From assembly GCF_021729865.1 (NCBI RefSeq), contig NZ_CP063400.1, positions 1,426,001-1,490,000 of the forward strand: a stretch of DNA of 64,000 bases, in the 5' to 3' direction. Below are positions 1 to 9,142 of the stretch, piece by piece; position 1 is the first letter of the stretch, and each line of letters opens with the position of its first letter. The stretch comes from Hydrogenophaga sp. SL48. Lineage in GTDB: Bacteria; Pseudomonadota; Gammaproteobacteria; Burkholderiales; Burkholderiaceae_C. The notes beneath the pieces were generated by a model. It had not been told where the DNA came from and ran no database searches. It saw only the letters and a program-made list of their open reading frames with translations. The position numbers and the translations under genes are program-made.

Positions 1-127
1 GGTGGCTCTCGGCCAGCCGCGCGGTGAGGCCGCCCAGCGCCGGGCTGGTTTCCAGCTGTTCGCGCAGGCGCGAGGCTTGGAGGGTCTGGCAGGCACAGCC
101 CAGGTTCAGCGCGTCGGCGAGGTTCAT
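1..127 (-). CDS. Unidentified protein, N-terminal part only
   Basis: Only the first 42 residues lie in the window; the gene runs off the left edge. Its ATG overlaps the arsR-like stop codon in an ATGA arrangement, so the two genes are probably translationally coupled and co-transcribed. The visible part begins MNLADALNLGCACQTL and holds two cysteines (GCAC) followed by a Leu/Arg-rich helix-like stretch. I do not recognise the family. Linkage to a metalloid-type repressor hints at a stress or metal-related role, but that is inference from position only. Confidence 0.6.
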   Translation of the reverse strand, partial: MNLADALNLGCACQTLQASRLREQLETSPALGGLTARLAESH

Positions 128-477
128 GGGGCCTCCTGGGGTTCGCAGCACACCGCGGCACCCGCCCGCTCGGATGTCCGGCCACCGCAGCAGTGTTCGG
201 TGAGGTAGCCCAGCAACGCGTTCATGCGGTGAAAGTGGGCGCGGTAGATCAGGTGGCGGCCCTGCGGCTCGGCGCTCACCAGGTCGGCGTGCACCAGTTC
301 CTTGAGGTGGAACGAGAGCGAACTCGGTGCCACGTCCAGTCGCTCGGCGATGGCGCCGGGCGTCAGGCCCACCGGCCCGGCGACCACCAGCTCGCGGAAG
401 GCGCGCAGGCGCACGGCCTGCGACAGGGCCGTGAGGGCCCGTAGGGCCTGGCTTTCCTGGGGGGTGATTGTTTCCAT
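124..477 (-). CDS. ArsR/SmtB-family transcriptional repressor
   Basis: A winged-helix repressor of 117 residues, normal for ArsR/SmtB proteins. The helix-turn-helix spans about residues 30-75, with the family-typical DVAPSSLSFHLKELVHADLV. Members lose DNA binding when they bind arsenite, antimonite or another metal or stress signal. A C-terminal CC pair (about residue 96) and a second CC near the end could ligate a thiophilic ion, but the classical ELCVCDL ligand motif is absent, so the inducer is unknown. I chose the ATG at 477 because the family fold starts there; an open upstream extension to 654 has no family similarity. The ATG lies within an inverted repeat that is probably its own operator. 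It overlaps the next gene by 4 bases. Confidence 0.85.
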   Translation of the reverse strand: METITPQESQALRALTALSQAVRLRAFRELVVAGPVGLTPGAIAERLDVAPSSLSFHLKELVHADLVSAEPQGRHLIYRAHFHRMNALLGYLTEHCCGGRTSERAGAAVCCEPQEAP

Positions 478-499
478 ATTTCGATGATAGTTGAAATAT
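476..499 (-). promoter_or_regulatory. Inverted-repeat operator overlapping the arsR-like start
   Basis: ATATTTC (476-482) and GAAATAT (493-499) form a perfect 7-base inverted repeat around a 10-base centre. On the minus strand TATCAT (489-484) inside the centre is a plausible -10 element, which would start transcription at or next to the ATG at 477 and give a leaderless mRNA. A dyad covering a -10 box is the usual arrangement for ArsR autorepression. The dyad is seen; the function is inferred. Confidence 0.6.
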
Positions 500-563
500 A
501 GGGCCGTCATCCGTCCCCAATCATGGTGGCGGCACCCTGCGGCTGGCCGCGCGCTGGCTTGTA

Positions 564-1805
564 TCAGGCGGCCGGCTCGGCGGCGGGGCTTCGGCTCAGG
601 GCGGGCTCGGTGGCGCGGGGCACGCTGTCCGCACCGTCCTGCATGGTGGTCCATTTGGATTCGCTCGCGGCGGAGGCCAGCACCCGCTCGATGAAGCGCA
701 CCCCGCGCGCACCCGCTTCAATGCGCGGGTAGTCCGCGGCCAGCGGATCGGCGGCCACGCCCTGCAGGCGGGCGCGGATGTCGGCGGCCACGCCCAGGTA
801 GACGTTGGCAAAGGCCTCGATGAAACCCTCGGGGTGGCCGGCGGGCAGGCGCGAGGCACGCATGGCCGCTTCGCACAGCCCGGCCGAAGCGCGGGTGAGC
901 GTGCGCGGCGGGCCGTCCAGCGGCAGGTGCAGCAGCTGGTTGGGGTTCTCCTGGCACCAGAGCAGGCTGCCGGTGGTGCCGCTCACGCGCAGGCGCAGGT
1001 CGTTCTCGCTGCCGGTGCAGATCTGCGAGGCGATCAGCACGCCGCGCGCGCCGCCCTGCAGGCGCAGCAGCATATTGCCGTCGTCGTCCAGTGTGCGGCC
1101 CGCGCCCATGGCGCTGAGGTCGGCGCAAATCGCTTCGATCTCCAGCCCGGTCACGGTGGTGAGCAGGTTTTCGGCGTGCGAACCGATGTCGCCCATGGCG
1201 CCGGCGGCGCCGCTCAGCGCCGGGTCCACGCGCCAGGCGGCCTGCTTGCTGCCACTGTCTTCCACGGCGGTGGCCAGCCAGCCCTGGTGGTACTCGACCA
1301 CCACCTTGCGCACCGTGCCGATGGCGCCGCTGTGCACCATGTGGCGCATCTGGCGCACCAGCGGGTAGCCGGTGTAGTTGTAGGTCACGCCAAACACCGT
1401 GCCCTGCCGGTTCACGGCGGCCACCAGGTCCCGCGCCTGCGCGCTGGTGTGCACCAGCGGCTTGTCGCAGACCACGTGAAACCCCGCCTCCACGAAGGCC
1501 TGGGCCACGGGGAAGTGCAGGTGGTTGGGCGTGACGATGGAGACGAAGTCGATGCGTTCTTCGGGTGGTCGGCGCAGCTCGTCGGCCAGCAGGTCTTGCC
1601 AGCGGCCGTGGTTGCGGTCATCGGCCAGAAACAGGTCGCGGCCCGAGGCACGTGCCTTGTCGGGGCTGCTGGAGAGCGCGCCGGCCACCAGCTCGATCTG
1701 GCCGTCCAGCGCGGCGGCCTGGCGGTGCACGCCGCCGATGAAGGCGTCGCGGCCGCCGCCCACCATGGCGTAGCGCAGTCGGCGTGGAATGTGGACAAGG
1801 GTCAC
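564..1805 (-). CDS. Gfo/Idh/MocA-family NAD(P)-dependent sugar oxidoreductase
   Basis: A 413-residue cytoplasmic dehydrogenase of the glucose-fructose oxidoreductase/inositol dehydrogenase family, expected to oxidise a sugar or cyclitol. The N-terminal Rossmann fold shows [15 protein letters not shown] (about residues 13-27). The family EKP motif appears as CDKP (about residue 133). GDIGSHAEN (about residue 205) matches the catalytic GxHxxD-type region. The start is GTG, chosen because GGAGG stands 7 bases upstream and no ATG fits. It is the last gene of the ROK/ABC operon, 61 bases after the isomerase gene, which suggests a joint catabolic pathway. The residues after about 380 (Ser/Ala/Pro-rich) look like a non-conserved tail. 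The substrate is not identifiable. Confidence 0.85.
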   Translation of the reverse strand: MTLVHIPRRLRYAMVGGGRDAFIGGVHRQAAALDGQIELVAGALSSSPDKARASGRDLFLADDRNHGRWQDLLADELRRPPEERIDFVSIVTPNHLHFPVAQAFVEAGFHVVCDKPLVHTSAQARDLVAAVNRQGTVFGVTYNYTGYPLVRQMRHMVHSGAIGTVRKVVVEYHQGWLATAVEDSGSKQAAWRVDPALSGAAGAMGDIGSHAENLLTTVTGLEIEAICADLSAMGAGRTLDDDGNMLLRLQGGARGVLIASQICTGSENDLRLRVSGTTGSLLWCQENPNQLLHLPLDGPPRTLTRASAGLCEAAMRASRLPAGHPEGFIEAFANVYLGVAADIRARLQGVAADPLAADYPRIEAGARGVRFIERVLASAASESKWTTMQDGADSVPRATEPALSRSPAAEPAA

Positions 1806-1866
1806 TGGCGTACCTCCGCTCTTCGAGCTGCGGTGCGAGCTGGCTTGGGGCGGCCCGGCGCGGCGC

Positions 1867-2880
1867 TCATGGGGCTTGTTGGTCTTTGGCGAACACGGCG
1901 TCGAACGCGCCGGCGGCCGGTTTGAAATCCAGGCGCTTGCAGAAGGCCGCGCTCTCGGTGGCGCCGTGCACGCGGTCCATGCGGCTGTCTTCCCACTCCA
2001 CGCTCAGGGGGCCTTGGTAGCCCACGTCGTTGAGCGCGACGATGATGGATTCGAAATCGATCATGCCCCGGCCCACGCTGCGGAAGTCCCAGGTGCGGCG
2101 CGCATCGCCAAAGCTGGTGTGGCCGCCAAAGGTGCCCACGCTGCCGTCGCCCTTGCCCCACCAGGCGTCTTTCATGTGGGCGTTGAAGATGCGCGGGCCA
2201 AAGCTGCGGATGAAGCGGATGTAGTCCACGCCCTGGTAGGCCAGGTGGCTGGGGTCGAAGTTGAAGCCGAAGCGGCGGTGCTGGTTGATTGCGGCCAACG
2301 CGCGTTCGCTGGTGGCGATGTCAAACGCGATCTCGGTGGGGTGGACTTCGAGCGCGAAGTTCACGTCGACCTGGTCGAACACATCGAGGATGGGCGTGAA
2401 GCGCGCGCCGAAGTCGGCAAAGCCTTTGTCCCAGTAGGCCTGGCTGGTGGGCGGGAAGGCGTAGATCGAGTGCCAGATGGACGAGCCGGTGAAGCCGGTC
2501 ACGGTCTTCACGCCGAACTTTTTGGCGGCGCGGGCGGTGTCCTGCAGCTCGGCGGCGGCGCGCTGGCGCACGCCCTCCGGCTCGCCGTCGCCCCACACAT
2601 GGGCCGGCAGGATGGACTGGTGGCGCTCATCGATCAGGTCGCACACGGCCTGGCCCACCAGGTGGTTGCCGATGGCCAGGCACTGCAGGCCGTGGCTGGC
2701 GAGCAGGGCGTGTTTGTCCTTCACGTAGGTGGCGGAGGCCAGCGCCTCCTGCACATTGAAATGGTCGCCCCAGCAGGCGAGCTCCAGGCCGTCGTAGCCC
2801 ATGGTTTTGGCCAGCGGGGCCAGTTCGGCCAGGGGCAGGTCGGCCCACTGGCCGGTGAACAAGGTGACGGGTCTTGCCAT
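1867..2880 (-). CDS. Sugar phosphate isomerase/epimerase (xylose-isomerase-like TIM barrel)
   Basis: A 337-residue TIM-barrel protein of the AP-endonuclease-2/xylose-isomerase superfamily (IolE/IolI/Hyi-like). These enzymes use a divalent metal to isomerise, epimerise or dehydrate sugars and inositol derivatives. Likely metal ligands are visible in ALEVHPTE (about 178), GFNFDPSHL (about 205), NAHMKDAWW (about 235) and [11 protein letters not shown] (about 295). The start follows a TTGGAG Shine-Dalgarno-like stretch. It lies between the binding-protein gene and the oxidoreductase gene of the same operon, a pairing typical of inositol and rare-sugar pathways. The substrate remains unknown. Confidence 0.85.
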   Translation of the reverse strand: MARPVTLFTGQWADLPLAELAPLAKTMGYDGLELACWGDHFNVQEALASATYVKDKHALLASHGLQCLAIGNHLVGQAVCDLIDERHQSILPAHVWGDGEPEGVRQRAAAELQDTARAAKKFGVKTVTGFTGSSIWHSIYAFPPTSQAYWDKGFADFGARFTPILDVFDQVDVNFALEVHPTEIAFDIATSERALAAINQHRRFGFNFDPSHLAYQGVDYIRFIRSFGPRIFNAHMKDAWWGKGDGSVGTFGGHTSFGDARRTWDFRSVGRGMIDFESIIVALNDVGYQGPLSVEWEDSRMDRVHGATESAAFCKRLDFKPAAGAFDAVFAKDQQAP

Positions 2881-2910
2881 GGAGAGGCTCCAAAAGGAAT
2901 CAAGTACCCC

Positions 2911-2972
2911 GTTCGGGCTGAGCCTGTCGAAGCCCTGCGCAAGGGCAGCGTTTCGACAGGCTCAACGCGAAC
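2911..2972. repeat. Imperfect palindromic element with GAGCCTGTCGAA arms
   Basis: Two 21-base arms (2911-2931 and 2952-2972) are inverted copies with two mismatches, and an inner GCCCT/AGGGC stem extends the hairpin. It fills the gap between the binding-protein gene and the isomerase gene. A second copy of the arm core (TGAGCCTGTCGAA) occurs at 28562-28574. It looks like a REP-type interspersed palindrome and may act as an mRNA processing or stabilising structure. Confidence 0.75.
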
Positions 2973-2991
2973 GGCGTGGTTCAACGCGAAC

Positions 2992-3954
2992 TCAGAACGG
3001 CGAGTTGGGGAAGTAGAAGTTCCGCGCGGTGTCCTTGGTGATCAGCACCGACGGGATGATGGTGTTGGCGGGCAGCTTGGCGCCTTTCAGGCGGGCTTCG
3101 GCCGTCATCTTCACTGCGTCGTAGATGAACTTGGGCGAGTAGGACACGTTGGCCTGGATGCGCGGGTCGCTGCCGTCCATCAGGGTCTTGATGGAGCCCT
3201 TGGCGCCCGCGCCGCCGAACACCAGCTTGATGTCGGTGCGCTTGGCCTGGTCGATGGCCTTGAGCACGCCCACCGACATGTCGTCGTCGGCGGCCCAGAC
3301 GGCGTCGATCTGCGGGAAGCGGGTCAGGTAGTCCTGCATGACCTTGAACGCATCGTCGCGGTTCCAGTTGCCGTACTTGGCGTCCAGCACCTTGATGCCG
3401 GGGAAGGCTTTGAGGCCGGCGTTGAAGGCGTCGTTGCGTTCGTTGTCCACGTTGGAGGCGATGCCGCGCAGCACCACCACATTGCCCTTGCCGCCCAGCG
3501 CCTTGCCGATGTAGGCCGCCGGCACTTCGCCGAAGGTGGTGTTGTTGGGGGCCACGTAGGCGTCTTGCGCGCTGGTGTCGGTCAGGCCGCGGTCCACCAC
3601 GGTCACGTACACGCCCTTGCCCTTGAGCTGGGCCACGGGCTTGGTCAGGGCGGCCGATTCGAAGGGCAGCACCACCAGGGCGTTGATCTTGTTCACGGTC
3701 AGCAGGTCCTGCAGCTGGTTGGCCTGTTCGGGCGAACCGCTGGCGGTCTTCACGATCACTTCCAGGCCGGGGTTGGCCTTCTCCAGCTCGGCCTTGGCCT
3801 GGTTGGCCCAGAACACCACGCCCGCCATGAAGCTGTGTGTGGCGGCCGGGATGGACACACCGAGCACGACCTTGTTCTGTGCGAAGCTGGGGGCGCTGCC
3901 GAGGGCGGCCATGGCCACGGCGGTCAGTGCGAGTCTGCGGGTGATTTTTTTCAT
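2992..3954 (-). CDS. Sugar ABC transporter periplasmic binding protein (RbsB-like)
   Basis: A 320-residue periplasmic binding protein of the ribose/galactose-type cluster B family, which captures a sugar and hands it to the permease. The signal peptide is clear: [19 protein letters not shown] followed by a likely AFA-type cleavage before QNKVV. Family features include [16 protein letters not shown] at the mature N-terminus, [15 protein letters not shown] (about 215) and the hinge-lobe pattern of type I binding proteins. AGGAGA precedes the ATG. It lies 58 bases after the permease gene in the same operon. Substrate specificity cannot be read from sequence. Confidence 0.9.
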   Translation of the reverse strand: MKKITRRLALTAVAMAALGSAPSFAQNKVVLGVSIPAATHSFMAGVVFWANQAKAELEKANPGLEVIVKTASGSPEQANQLQDLLTVNKINALVVLPFESAALTKPVAQLKGKGVYVTVVDRGLTDTSAQDAYVAPNNTTFGEVPAAYIGKALGGKGNVVVLRGIASNVDNERNDAFNAGLKAFPGIKVLDAKYGNWNRDDAFKVMQDYLTRFPQIDAVWAADDDMSVGVLKAIDQAKRTDIKLVFGGAGAKGSIKTLMDGSDPRIQANVSYSPKFIYDAVKMTAEARLKGAKLPANTIIPSVLITKDTARNFYFPNSPF

Positions 3955-4012
3955 TTCAGTTGTCTCCTGGGTGCAGGTTGGAAAAAACAGCGTTGTGCTG
4001 TGGTGGAAAAAT

Positions 4013-5014
4013 TTATCTTTTTGACCGCTGCATGAAAGCGACGGCGATGATCACGAAGCCCTGCACCGCCGCGTTGAGGTACACGCTGATGATGCTGGTC
4101 AGGTTCAGGATGTTGCTGATCACGGAGAGCAGCACGGCGCCCACCACCGTGCCGGTGATGGTGCCCGCGCCGCCCTTGAGCGCGGTGCCGCCCACGATGA
4201 CAGCGGCGATGGCTTCGAGCTCCCACAGCAGGCCGGTGGTGGGCGAGGCCGAGCCCAGGCGCGGCACATAGAGCAGGGTGGCAATGCCCACGCACACGCC
4301 CAGCAGCACATAGGTCAGCACCTTCACGCGGTCCACGTCCACGGCGGCGTAACGCGCCACCTGTTCGTTGGAGCCGATGGCCTGCACATAGCGGCCGAAG
4401 GTGGTGCGGTTCAGGATCACGCTGCCCAGCAGCGCCACCGCCAGGAACACCCACACCGGAATCGGAATGCCCGCCACGCTGCCGTAGTACACCGGGCTGT
4501 AGACGTCGGTCAGCTCGTTGTCCAGCGTGATGGCGCCGCCGTTGGAGAAGTAGGTCAGGTAGGCGCGGAAGATGCCCAACGTGCCCAGCGTCACGATGAA
4601 GGGCTCGATGCGCCCCTTGGTGATCAAGAGGCCGTGCGCCAGGCCGAACGCGGCGCCCAGCACCAGCGCCAGCGCCATGCCCATCACCACCGTGCCCACG
4701 GGCGTGCCCAACACGGGTGCGAGCTGGTTCATCGCCAGGATCACGCTGCCCGCGATCAGCGCGGCCATGGAGCCCACCGACAGGTCGATGCCACCCGACA
4801 CGATGACGAAACACATGCCCACGGCGATGATGCCGATGAAGGCCGTGCGCGTGAGCACGTTGGTGATGTTGTCCAGCGTGGCGAAGTTGCTGTTGAGCAG
4901 CGTGCCCACCACGCACAGCACGACCAGGCCGATCACCGGGCCCATGCCCTGCAGCTGGCCCAGCCACCGGCTGGCGTGGCCCAGGGTGGTGTTCTCAGTG
5001 GGTTCCTGTGGCAT
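4013..5014 (-). CDS. Sugar ABC transporter permease (RbsC-like)
   Basis: A 333-residue inner-membrane permease of the BPD_transp_2 family with about eight to ten hydrophobic segments. It would form a homodimeric channel driven by the ATPase encoded just upstream. The family signature region [16 protein letters not shown] (about 74-89) is intact, as is the conserved [19 protein letters not shown] cytoplasmic loop (about 275-293). Its ATG lies inside the 3' end of the ATPase gene (20-base overlap), so the two are translationally coupled. Confidence 0.92.
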   Translation of the reverse strand: MPQEPTENTTLGHASRWLGQLQGMGPVIGLVVLCVVGTLLNSNFATLDNITNVLTRTAFIGIIAVGMCFVIVSGGIDLSVGSMAALIAGSVILAMNQLAPVLGTPVGTVVMGMALALVLGAAFGLAHGLLITKGRIEPFIVTLGTLGIFRAYLTYFSNGGAITLDNELTDVYSPVYYGSVAGIPIPVWVFLAVALLGSVILNRTTFGRYVQAIGSNEQVARYAAVDVDRVKVLTYVLLGVCVGIATLLYVPRLGSASPTTGLLWELEAIAAVIVGGTALKGGAGTITGTVVGAVLLSVISNILNLTSIISVYLNAAVQGFVIIAVAFMQRSKR

Positions 5015-6500
5015 GGGCGATGAGCTCCTCTTCGGTGAGTTGGGGGGATTCCAGAATGGTCTGCAGCCGGCCCGCGCGCATCACCGCCACGCGGTGGCAC
5101 AGGCCGATCAGCTCCATGAGTTCGCTGGAAACGATGACCACGGCCAGGCCCTGGCTGGCCAGCTTCTGGATCAGCAAATAGATGTCGCGCTTGGCGCCCA
5201 CGTCCACGCCGCGCGTGGGTTCGTCCAGCACCACGACCTTGGGGCCGGGGTGCAGCACCTTGGCCAGCGCCACCTTCTGCTGGTTGCCGCCCGACAGGCT
5301 GGAGGCCTTGATGTGCAGGCTGCCGGTGCGGATGCCGAATTCGTCCACCGCGCGGGCCAGCGCCTGGTGTTCCTGAGCGGGTTGCAGCAAGGGTGTGGCG
5401 TAGCGCTCCAGCGCCATGAGCGTGAGGTTCTCGCGCAGGCCGAAGTTGACGTGCAGGCCCTTGCCCTTGCGGTCTTCGCTCAGGTAGGTCAGGCCCAGGC
5501 GCACGGCGTCTCGCGGACTGCGGATGGTCTGCACGCGGCCCTGCAGCTCCAACGTGCCCGCGCTGCAGCGGCGCAGGCCCATGATGCCCTCGAAGAGTTC
5601 GGTGCGGCCCGCGCCGACCAGGCCGGCAAAGCCCAGGATCTCGCCGGGGCGGACTTCAAAGCTCACGTCCTGCGCCCAGCCCGGCACGCTCAGGCCCTGC
5701 ACGCGCAGCGCCGGTGTGGCGGCGGCGGGCGGTGTCGCCTTGGGCGGGTACAGGTCGGCCAGTTCGCGGCCCACCATGAGGTTGGCCATCTGCTGGCGGC
5801 TCAGGCTGGCCGTGGGTTGCTGCGCCACGCAGCGGCCGTCGCGCATCACCACCACCTGGTCGGTCATGCGCTCCACCTCGTCCAGCTTGTGCGAGATGTA
5901 GACCAGGGTCACGCCCTCGCTTTTGAGCTGGCGCATCAGGCCAAACAGGCGCTCGGTCTCGGTGGGCGTGAGCGTGGCCGTGGGCTCGTCCATGATCAGC
6001 AGGCGTGCCTTGCGCAAGAGCGCGCGCGCGATCTCCACCAGCTGCTTCTCGGCCACGATCAGGTCTTTCACCCGGGTGTTCACATCGGCCGTCAGGCCGA
6101 CCTGGGCGATGGCCGCCTGCGCTTCGGTGCGCATGGTGTCTTCGTCCAGCAGCAGGCCGCCCCAGCCGCGTTTTTTCTCGTGGCCCAGGAACAGGTTCTG
6201 CGCGATCGTCAGGTCCTCGGCCAGGCTGAACTCCTGGTGGATCAGCACGATGCCCCGGGCCTCGGCGTCGCGGGAACTGGTCAACGCCAGGGGCTGGCCA
6301 TTGAGCAGCACGGCGCCGCCGCTGGCCTGTTCAAAACCCGCCAGGATTTTCATGAGCGTGGATTTGCCTGCGCCGTTCTCGCCCAGCAGGCCCAGCACCT
6401 GGCCCGGGGGCACGGCGAAGTCCACCCCGTGCAGCACCTGCACCGGGCCGAAGGACTTGGTGGTGCCGCGAAATTCAATCTGCAGGGAGGGTGGGCTCAT
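4995..6500 (-). CDS. Sugar ABC transporter ATP-binding protein with two nucleotide-binding domains (RbsA/MglA-like)
   Basis: A 501-residue tandem ATPase that powers the RbsC-like permease. The first domain has GENGAGKST (Walker A, about residue 43) and [12 protein letters not shown] (Walker B). The second has [10 protein letters not shown] in the Walker A position, [13 protein letters not shown] as signature and [15 protein letters not shown] as Walker B, the usual RbsA pattern in which the second site is degenerate. I start it at the ATG at 6500, which overlaps the ROK stop codon as ATGA. The frame stays open further upstream but only as a shadow of the ROK gene. Confidence 0.93.
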   Translation of the reverse strand: MSPPSLQIEFRGTTKSFGPVQVLHGVDFAVPPGQVLGLLGENGAGKSTLMKILAGFEQASGGAVLLNGQPLALTSSRDAEARGIVLIHQEFSLAEDLTIAQNLFLGHEKKRGWGGLLLDEDTMRTEAQAAIAQVGLTADVNTRVKDLIVAEKQLVEIARALLRKARLLIMDEPTATLTPTETERLFGLMRQLKSEGVTLVYISHKLDEVERMTDQVVVMRDGRCVAQQPTASLSRQQMANLMVGRELADLYPPKATPPAAATPALRVQGLSVPGWAQDVSFEVRPGEILGFAGLVGAGRTELFEGIMGLRRCSAGTLELQGRVQTIRSPRDAVRLGLTYLSEDRKGKGLHVNFGLRENLTLMALERYATPLLQPAQEHQALARAVDEFGIRTGSLHIKASSLSGGNQQKVALAKVLHPGPKVVVLDEPTRGVDVGAKRDIYLLIQKLASQGLAVVIVSSELMELIGLCHRVAVMRAGRLQTILESPQLTEEELIAHATGTH

Positions 6501-7699
6501 GCGCTGGCCTTCCGGTGTTTCAAGGTCTCCTGCATGGCCAGCGCGCCGGCGCCCACCACGCCGGCCCGCTCGGCCAGTGGGGTGTACTGGATCTCCAGGT
6601 GCCGCGTGGACAGGGCCAGCGAGCGGTGGTACACGCTCTGCCGCACCGAGGCCAGGAACAGCGGCCCGATGCGCGTGAGACCGCCGCCGATGAACACGTG
6701 CGAGGGGTTGAAGAAGTTCACCACCGAGGCCAGCATCTGTCCGATCAGGCTGCCCGCGTCCTGGATGATGCGGTTGGCTGCGGCGTCGCCGTTGCGGCTG
6801 GCCTGGCCCACGTCTTCGGGGGTGATGGCGCCGTTGGCGGCGAGGCTCGCGGCCAGCAGCGGGCTTTCGCCCGCTTCGGCCGCGAGCGTGGCCTGGCGCA
6901 CGATGGCGGGTGCGGCGGCCATGGCCTCCACGCATCCCGCGTTGCCGCAGTGGCAGCGCGGTCCGCTCGTGTCCACGCAGATGTGGCCCACGTCCCCGGC
7001 CGAGCCGTTGGCGCCGCGGTAGACCTCGCCGTGACAGACGATGCCGCAACCGATGCCGGTGCCGACCTTGATCACCAGGAAGTTCTGCAGGCCGCCCTGC
7101 AGGCGCCACAGCTCGCCCAGCGCCATCAGGTTCACGTCGTTGTCCACGAACACCGGTGCGCTGTATTCCTCGCTCAGGTAGTCGCGGATCGAGAAGCTGT
7201 CCCACTCGGGCATCAGCGGCGGGTTGACCAGCTGGGCGCTTTCAAAGTCCACCGGGCCGGGCACGCCCATGCCGATGGCGATCACCTGCCCGGCGGTCAT
7301 GCCGCACTGGGCGAGCAACTGGCGCATCAGCACGCGCAACCGGGCCAGCACCACGCCGGGGCCCGTGCGCACGTCGGCCGCTTCGGTGTGGCGGGCCAGC
7401 ACGCTCAGGTCGGGGCGCATCACGGCCACGTCCAGGCTGGTCGCGCCGAGGTCCACGCCCACCAGCACGCCCAGGCCGGCGCTGAGCGTGAGGGTCTCGG
7501 GCCGGCGCCCGCCGGTGGAGCCACGCAGGCCACTTTCTTCGAGCAGGCCGGCGTCCAGCAGGCCGGTGATCAGGTTGTTGGTCTTGCTTTTCGAGAACGC
7601 GAGGCGGTCGGCCAGCGACAGGCGCGAACTGCCTTCAGACCAGAAGATGGCCTGAAGCAAGGTGGTCTCGTTCAGAGACAAGTTGTCCCAGGGTGCCAA
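6497..7699 (-). CDS. ROK-family transcriptional repressor (NagC/XylR-like)
   Basis: A 400-residue protein with an N-terminal winged-helix domain (about 1-65, LSLNETTLLQAI...TNNLITGLLDAGLLEE) fused to a sugar-kinase-like ROK domain. The ATP-site-like LVGVDLGATSLDVAV is at about 84, and the zinc-binding GPRCHCGNAGCVEAM at about 250. The helix-turn-helix indicates a NagC-type repressor rather than a kinase, presumably regulating this transport operon in response to its sugar. I chose TTG at 7699 because CAGGAGA stands directly upstream and the alternative ATG 81 bases earlier has no ribosome binding site. It is the first gene of the six-gene operon. Confidence 0.88.
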   Translation of the reverse strand: MAPWDNLSLNETTLLQAIFWSEGSSRLSLADRLAFSKSKTNNLITGLLDAGLLEESGLRGSTGGRRPETLTLSAGLGVLVGVDLGATSLDVAVMRPDLSVLARHTEAADVRTGPGVVLARLRVLMRQLLAQCGMTAGQVIAIGMGVPGPVDFESAQLVNPPLMPEWDSFSIRDYLSEEYSAPVFVDNDVNLMALGELWRLQGGLQNFLVIKVGTGIGCGIVCHGEVYRGANGSAGDVGHICVDTSGPRCHCGNAGCVEAMAAAPAIVRQATLAAEAGESPLLAASLAANGAITPEDVGQASRNGDAAANRIIQDAGSLIGQMLASVVNFFNPSHVFIGGGLTRIGPLFLASVRQSVYHRSLALSTRHLEIQYTPLAERAGVVGAGALAMQETLKHRKASA

Positions 7700-7721
7700 T
7701 GTCTGTCTCCTGTATTTTTTG

Positions 7722-7756
7722 TGCGCCACCCCTGGCCCGAGGGGGTTGGTGGCGCA
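7722..7756 (-). promoter_or_regulatory. Perfect inverted repeat in the leader of the ROK operon
   Basis: TGCGCCACC (7722-7730) and GGTGGCGCA (7748-7756) are exact inverted copies separated by 17 bases. The repeat lies 23-57 bases upstream of the TTG start at 7699. It could be the operator of the ROK repressor or a leader hairpin; no U-run follows on the coding strand, so it is not a terminator. Confidence 0.4.
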
Positions 7757-7856
7757 TCGTAGGCGGCCATCTTCCGCCATACAAGATCAAACTTGGGACA
7801 AATTCAGGTCAAAGTGAAGACATTCCAGACCATGGAAACCGTTCGGAAACGGCAAA

Positions 7857-7878
7857 GCCGGCCCAAACGTGGGCCGGC
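7857..7878 (-). terminator. GC-rich hairpin downstream of ppk2
   Basis: GCCGGCCC (7857-7864) and GGGCCGGC (7871-7878) form a perfect 8-base stem with a 6-base loop. Read on the minus strand it is followed only by TTT, so it is a weak intrinsic terminator candidate for ppk2. Confidence 0.4.
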
Positions 7879-7960
7879 AAACAGGACATGACATGCCCGG
7901 GGGGAGGGCGCAACGCGCACAAGCCAGCAGCAGAAGCAAGTGCCCGAAACCCAGAACGCG

Positions 7961-8053
7961 GCGGAGCTGGCTCGGCCAGTCCGCTCGCGTGGCCCCCTGG
8001 GGGGTGACGCCGCAGGCGGCGCGGGGGGCCAAATGCCCGCGGCGCGGGGGGGA
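7961..8053 (-). repeat. Gene-end three-hairpin repeat, copy at the ppk2 3' end
   Basis: Read from the ppk2 stop codon outward, the sequence carries the family pattern: C-run, GCCGCCTGCGGC stem-loop, GTCACCCCCC paired with a G-run. It abuts the stop codon of ppk2 directly. See the finding on this repeat family. Confidence 0.7.
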
Positions 8054-9001
8054 TCAGTACACCGTCGGCACCAGCATCTCGTCCGGCACCGCCTGGCGCT
8101 TGTAGTCTTCGTGTCGTTCGCGCGGGGGCAGCACGATGCCGGGGCGCTCGATCTCGGTGTAGGGCATCTGTTGCAGCAGGTGGTGGATGCAGTTGAGCCG
8201 TGCGGTCTTCTTGTCGTTGGCCTGCACCACCCACCACGGCGATTCGGGGATGTGGGTGCGTTCCAGCATCACTTCCTTGACCTTGGTGTACATCTCCCAG
8301 CGGCGCCGGCTCTCCAGGTCCATGGGGCTGAGCTTCCACTGCTTGAGCGGGTCGTGGATGCGGCCCATGAAGCGCAGGTGCTGCTCTTCGTCGGAGATCG
8401 AAAACCAGTACTTGATGAGCTGGATGCCGTTGCGAACCAGCATCTTCTCGAACTCGGGCACGTCGCGGAAAAAGGCCTCGTACTGCTCGTCGCTGCAGAA
8501 GCCCATGACCTTCTCGACGCCGGCGCGGTTGTACCAGCTGCGGTCCAGCAGCACGATCTCGCCGCCGGCCGGCAGGTGCGTCACGTAGCGCTGGAAGTAC
8601 CACTGCGTTCGCTCGCGGTCGTTGGGCGCGGGCAGCGCCACCACGCGGCAGACCCGGGGGTTCAGCCGCTGGGTGATGCGCTTGATCACGCCCCCTTTGC
8701 CCGCCGCGTCGCGGCCCTCGAAGATGATCACGACCTTGTGGCCCGTGGCGACCACCCAGTCCTGCAGCTTCACCAGCTCGCCCTGCAGCCGGAACAGTTC
8801 TCGAAAGTAGGTGCGACGCTGCCCGTTGAGCTCGGCGGTGGTGCTCGACGGCGCGCCGCCTTGGCGCGCCGCCTCCTCCAGCACCCGGTCGTCCATCTCC
8901 ATTTCCAGCTCTTCGTCGTAGCCGTCGAGCAGCTCGTTCTGCACCCGGCGCAGCCAGTCCGCGTCGTGTTCCATCGAGTGAGCGGTGTTCAAGTCATCCA
9001 T
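8054..9001 (-). CDS. ppk2: Polyphosphate kinase 2 (PPK2 family)
   Basis: A 315-residue cytoplasmic kinase that transfers phosphate between polyphosphate and nucleoside diphosphates. Walker A GRDAAGKGG is at 96-104, and the lid/Walker B region DRSWYNRAGVE at 153-163. Downstream the conserved FMGRIHDPLKQWKLSPMDL and SPWWVVQANDKK confirm the family. Length and single domain fit the one-domain class. The ATG at 9001 gives the normal N-terminus; an in-frame GTG at 9061 is a longer alternative. It follows phoX on the same strand with a repeat between them, so it may share the Pho-controlled phoX promoter. Preference for ADP or GDP cannot be decided here. Confidence 0.93.
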   Translation of the reverse strand: MDDLNTAHSMEHDADWLRRVQNELLDGYDEELEMEMDDRVLEEAARQGGAPSSTTAELNGQRRTYFRELFRLQGELVKLQDWVVATGHKVVIIFEGRDAAGKGGVIKRITQRLNPRVCRVVALPAPNDRERTQWYFQRYVTHLPAGGEIVLLDRSWYNRAGVEKVMGFCSDEQYEAFFRDVPEFEKMLVRNGIQLIKYWFSISDEEQHLRFMGRIHDPLKQWKLSPMDLESRRRWEMYTKVKEVMLERTHIPESPWWVVQANDKKTARLNCIHHLLQQMPYTEIERPGIVLPPRERHEDYKRQAVPDEMLVPTVY

Positions 9002-9074
9002 GGCAATTCCATTCAAGCAGTCGGAGCCAAGTGAAACCGTGGCCGGAGCTAGATGCCCCACCCAGACACACCAA

Positions 9075-9142
9075 GGAGCCGGCTCCGCCGGTCCAAGGTG
9101 TGGTCCCCCTGCAAGGGGGAAGCCGCGAAGCGGCGCAGGGGG
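9075..9142 (-). repeat. Gene-end three-hairpin repeat, copy at the phoX 3' end
   Basis: Directly after the phoX stop codon, minus strand, come a C-run, a GCCGC/GCGGC hairpin, a CCCCC/GGGGG hairpin and a CCGGCGGAGCCGG hairpin, in the same order and orientation as the other copies. Confidence 0.7.

Larger units (their letters stand above)
7700..8053. other. Intergenic region between the ROK operon and ppk2
   Basis: This 354-base gap holds no convincing gene. From left to right it contains a perfect 9-base inverted repeat (TGCGCCACC 7722-7730, GGTGGCGCA 7748-7756) in the leader of the ROK gene, a candidate operator. There is a short dyad CCGTT/AACGG (7839-7852), a strong GC hairpin (7857-7878) that may end ppk2 transcription, and a copy of the gene-end repeat next to the ppk2 stop. 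The promoter of the ROK operon should lie around 7760-7810, but I see no clear consensus. Confidence 0.6.

Noticed and set aside
1789..4035. A 748-codon plus-strand open frame opposite the sugar operon
   Set aside because: It runs antisense through three well-supported genes and has the Val/His/Gly/Ala-rich composition expected from the reverse of GC-rich codons; no family resemblance.
6501..7205. An extended ATPase start that would fuse the ABC ATPase to an upstream domain
   Set aside because: The upstream part is a shadow of the ROK gene in another frame; the ATG at 6500 gives the exact family N-terminus and a 4-base overlap.
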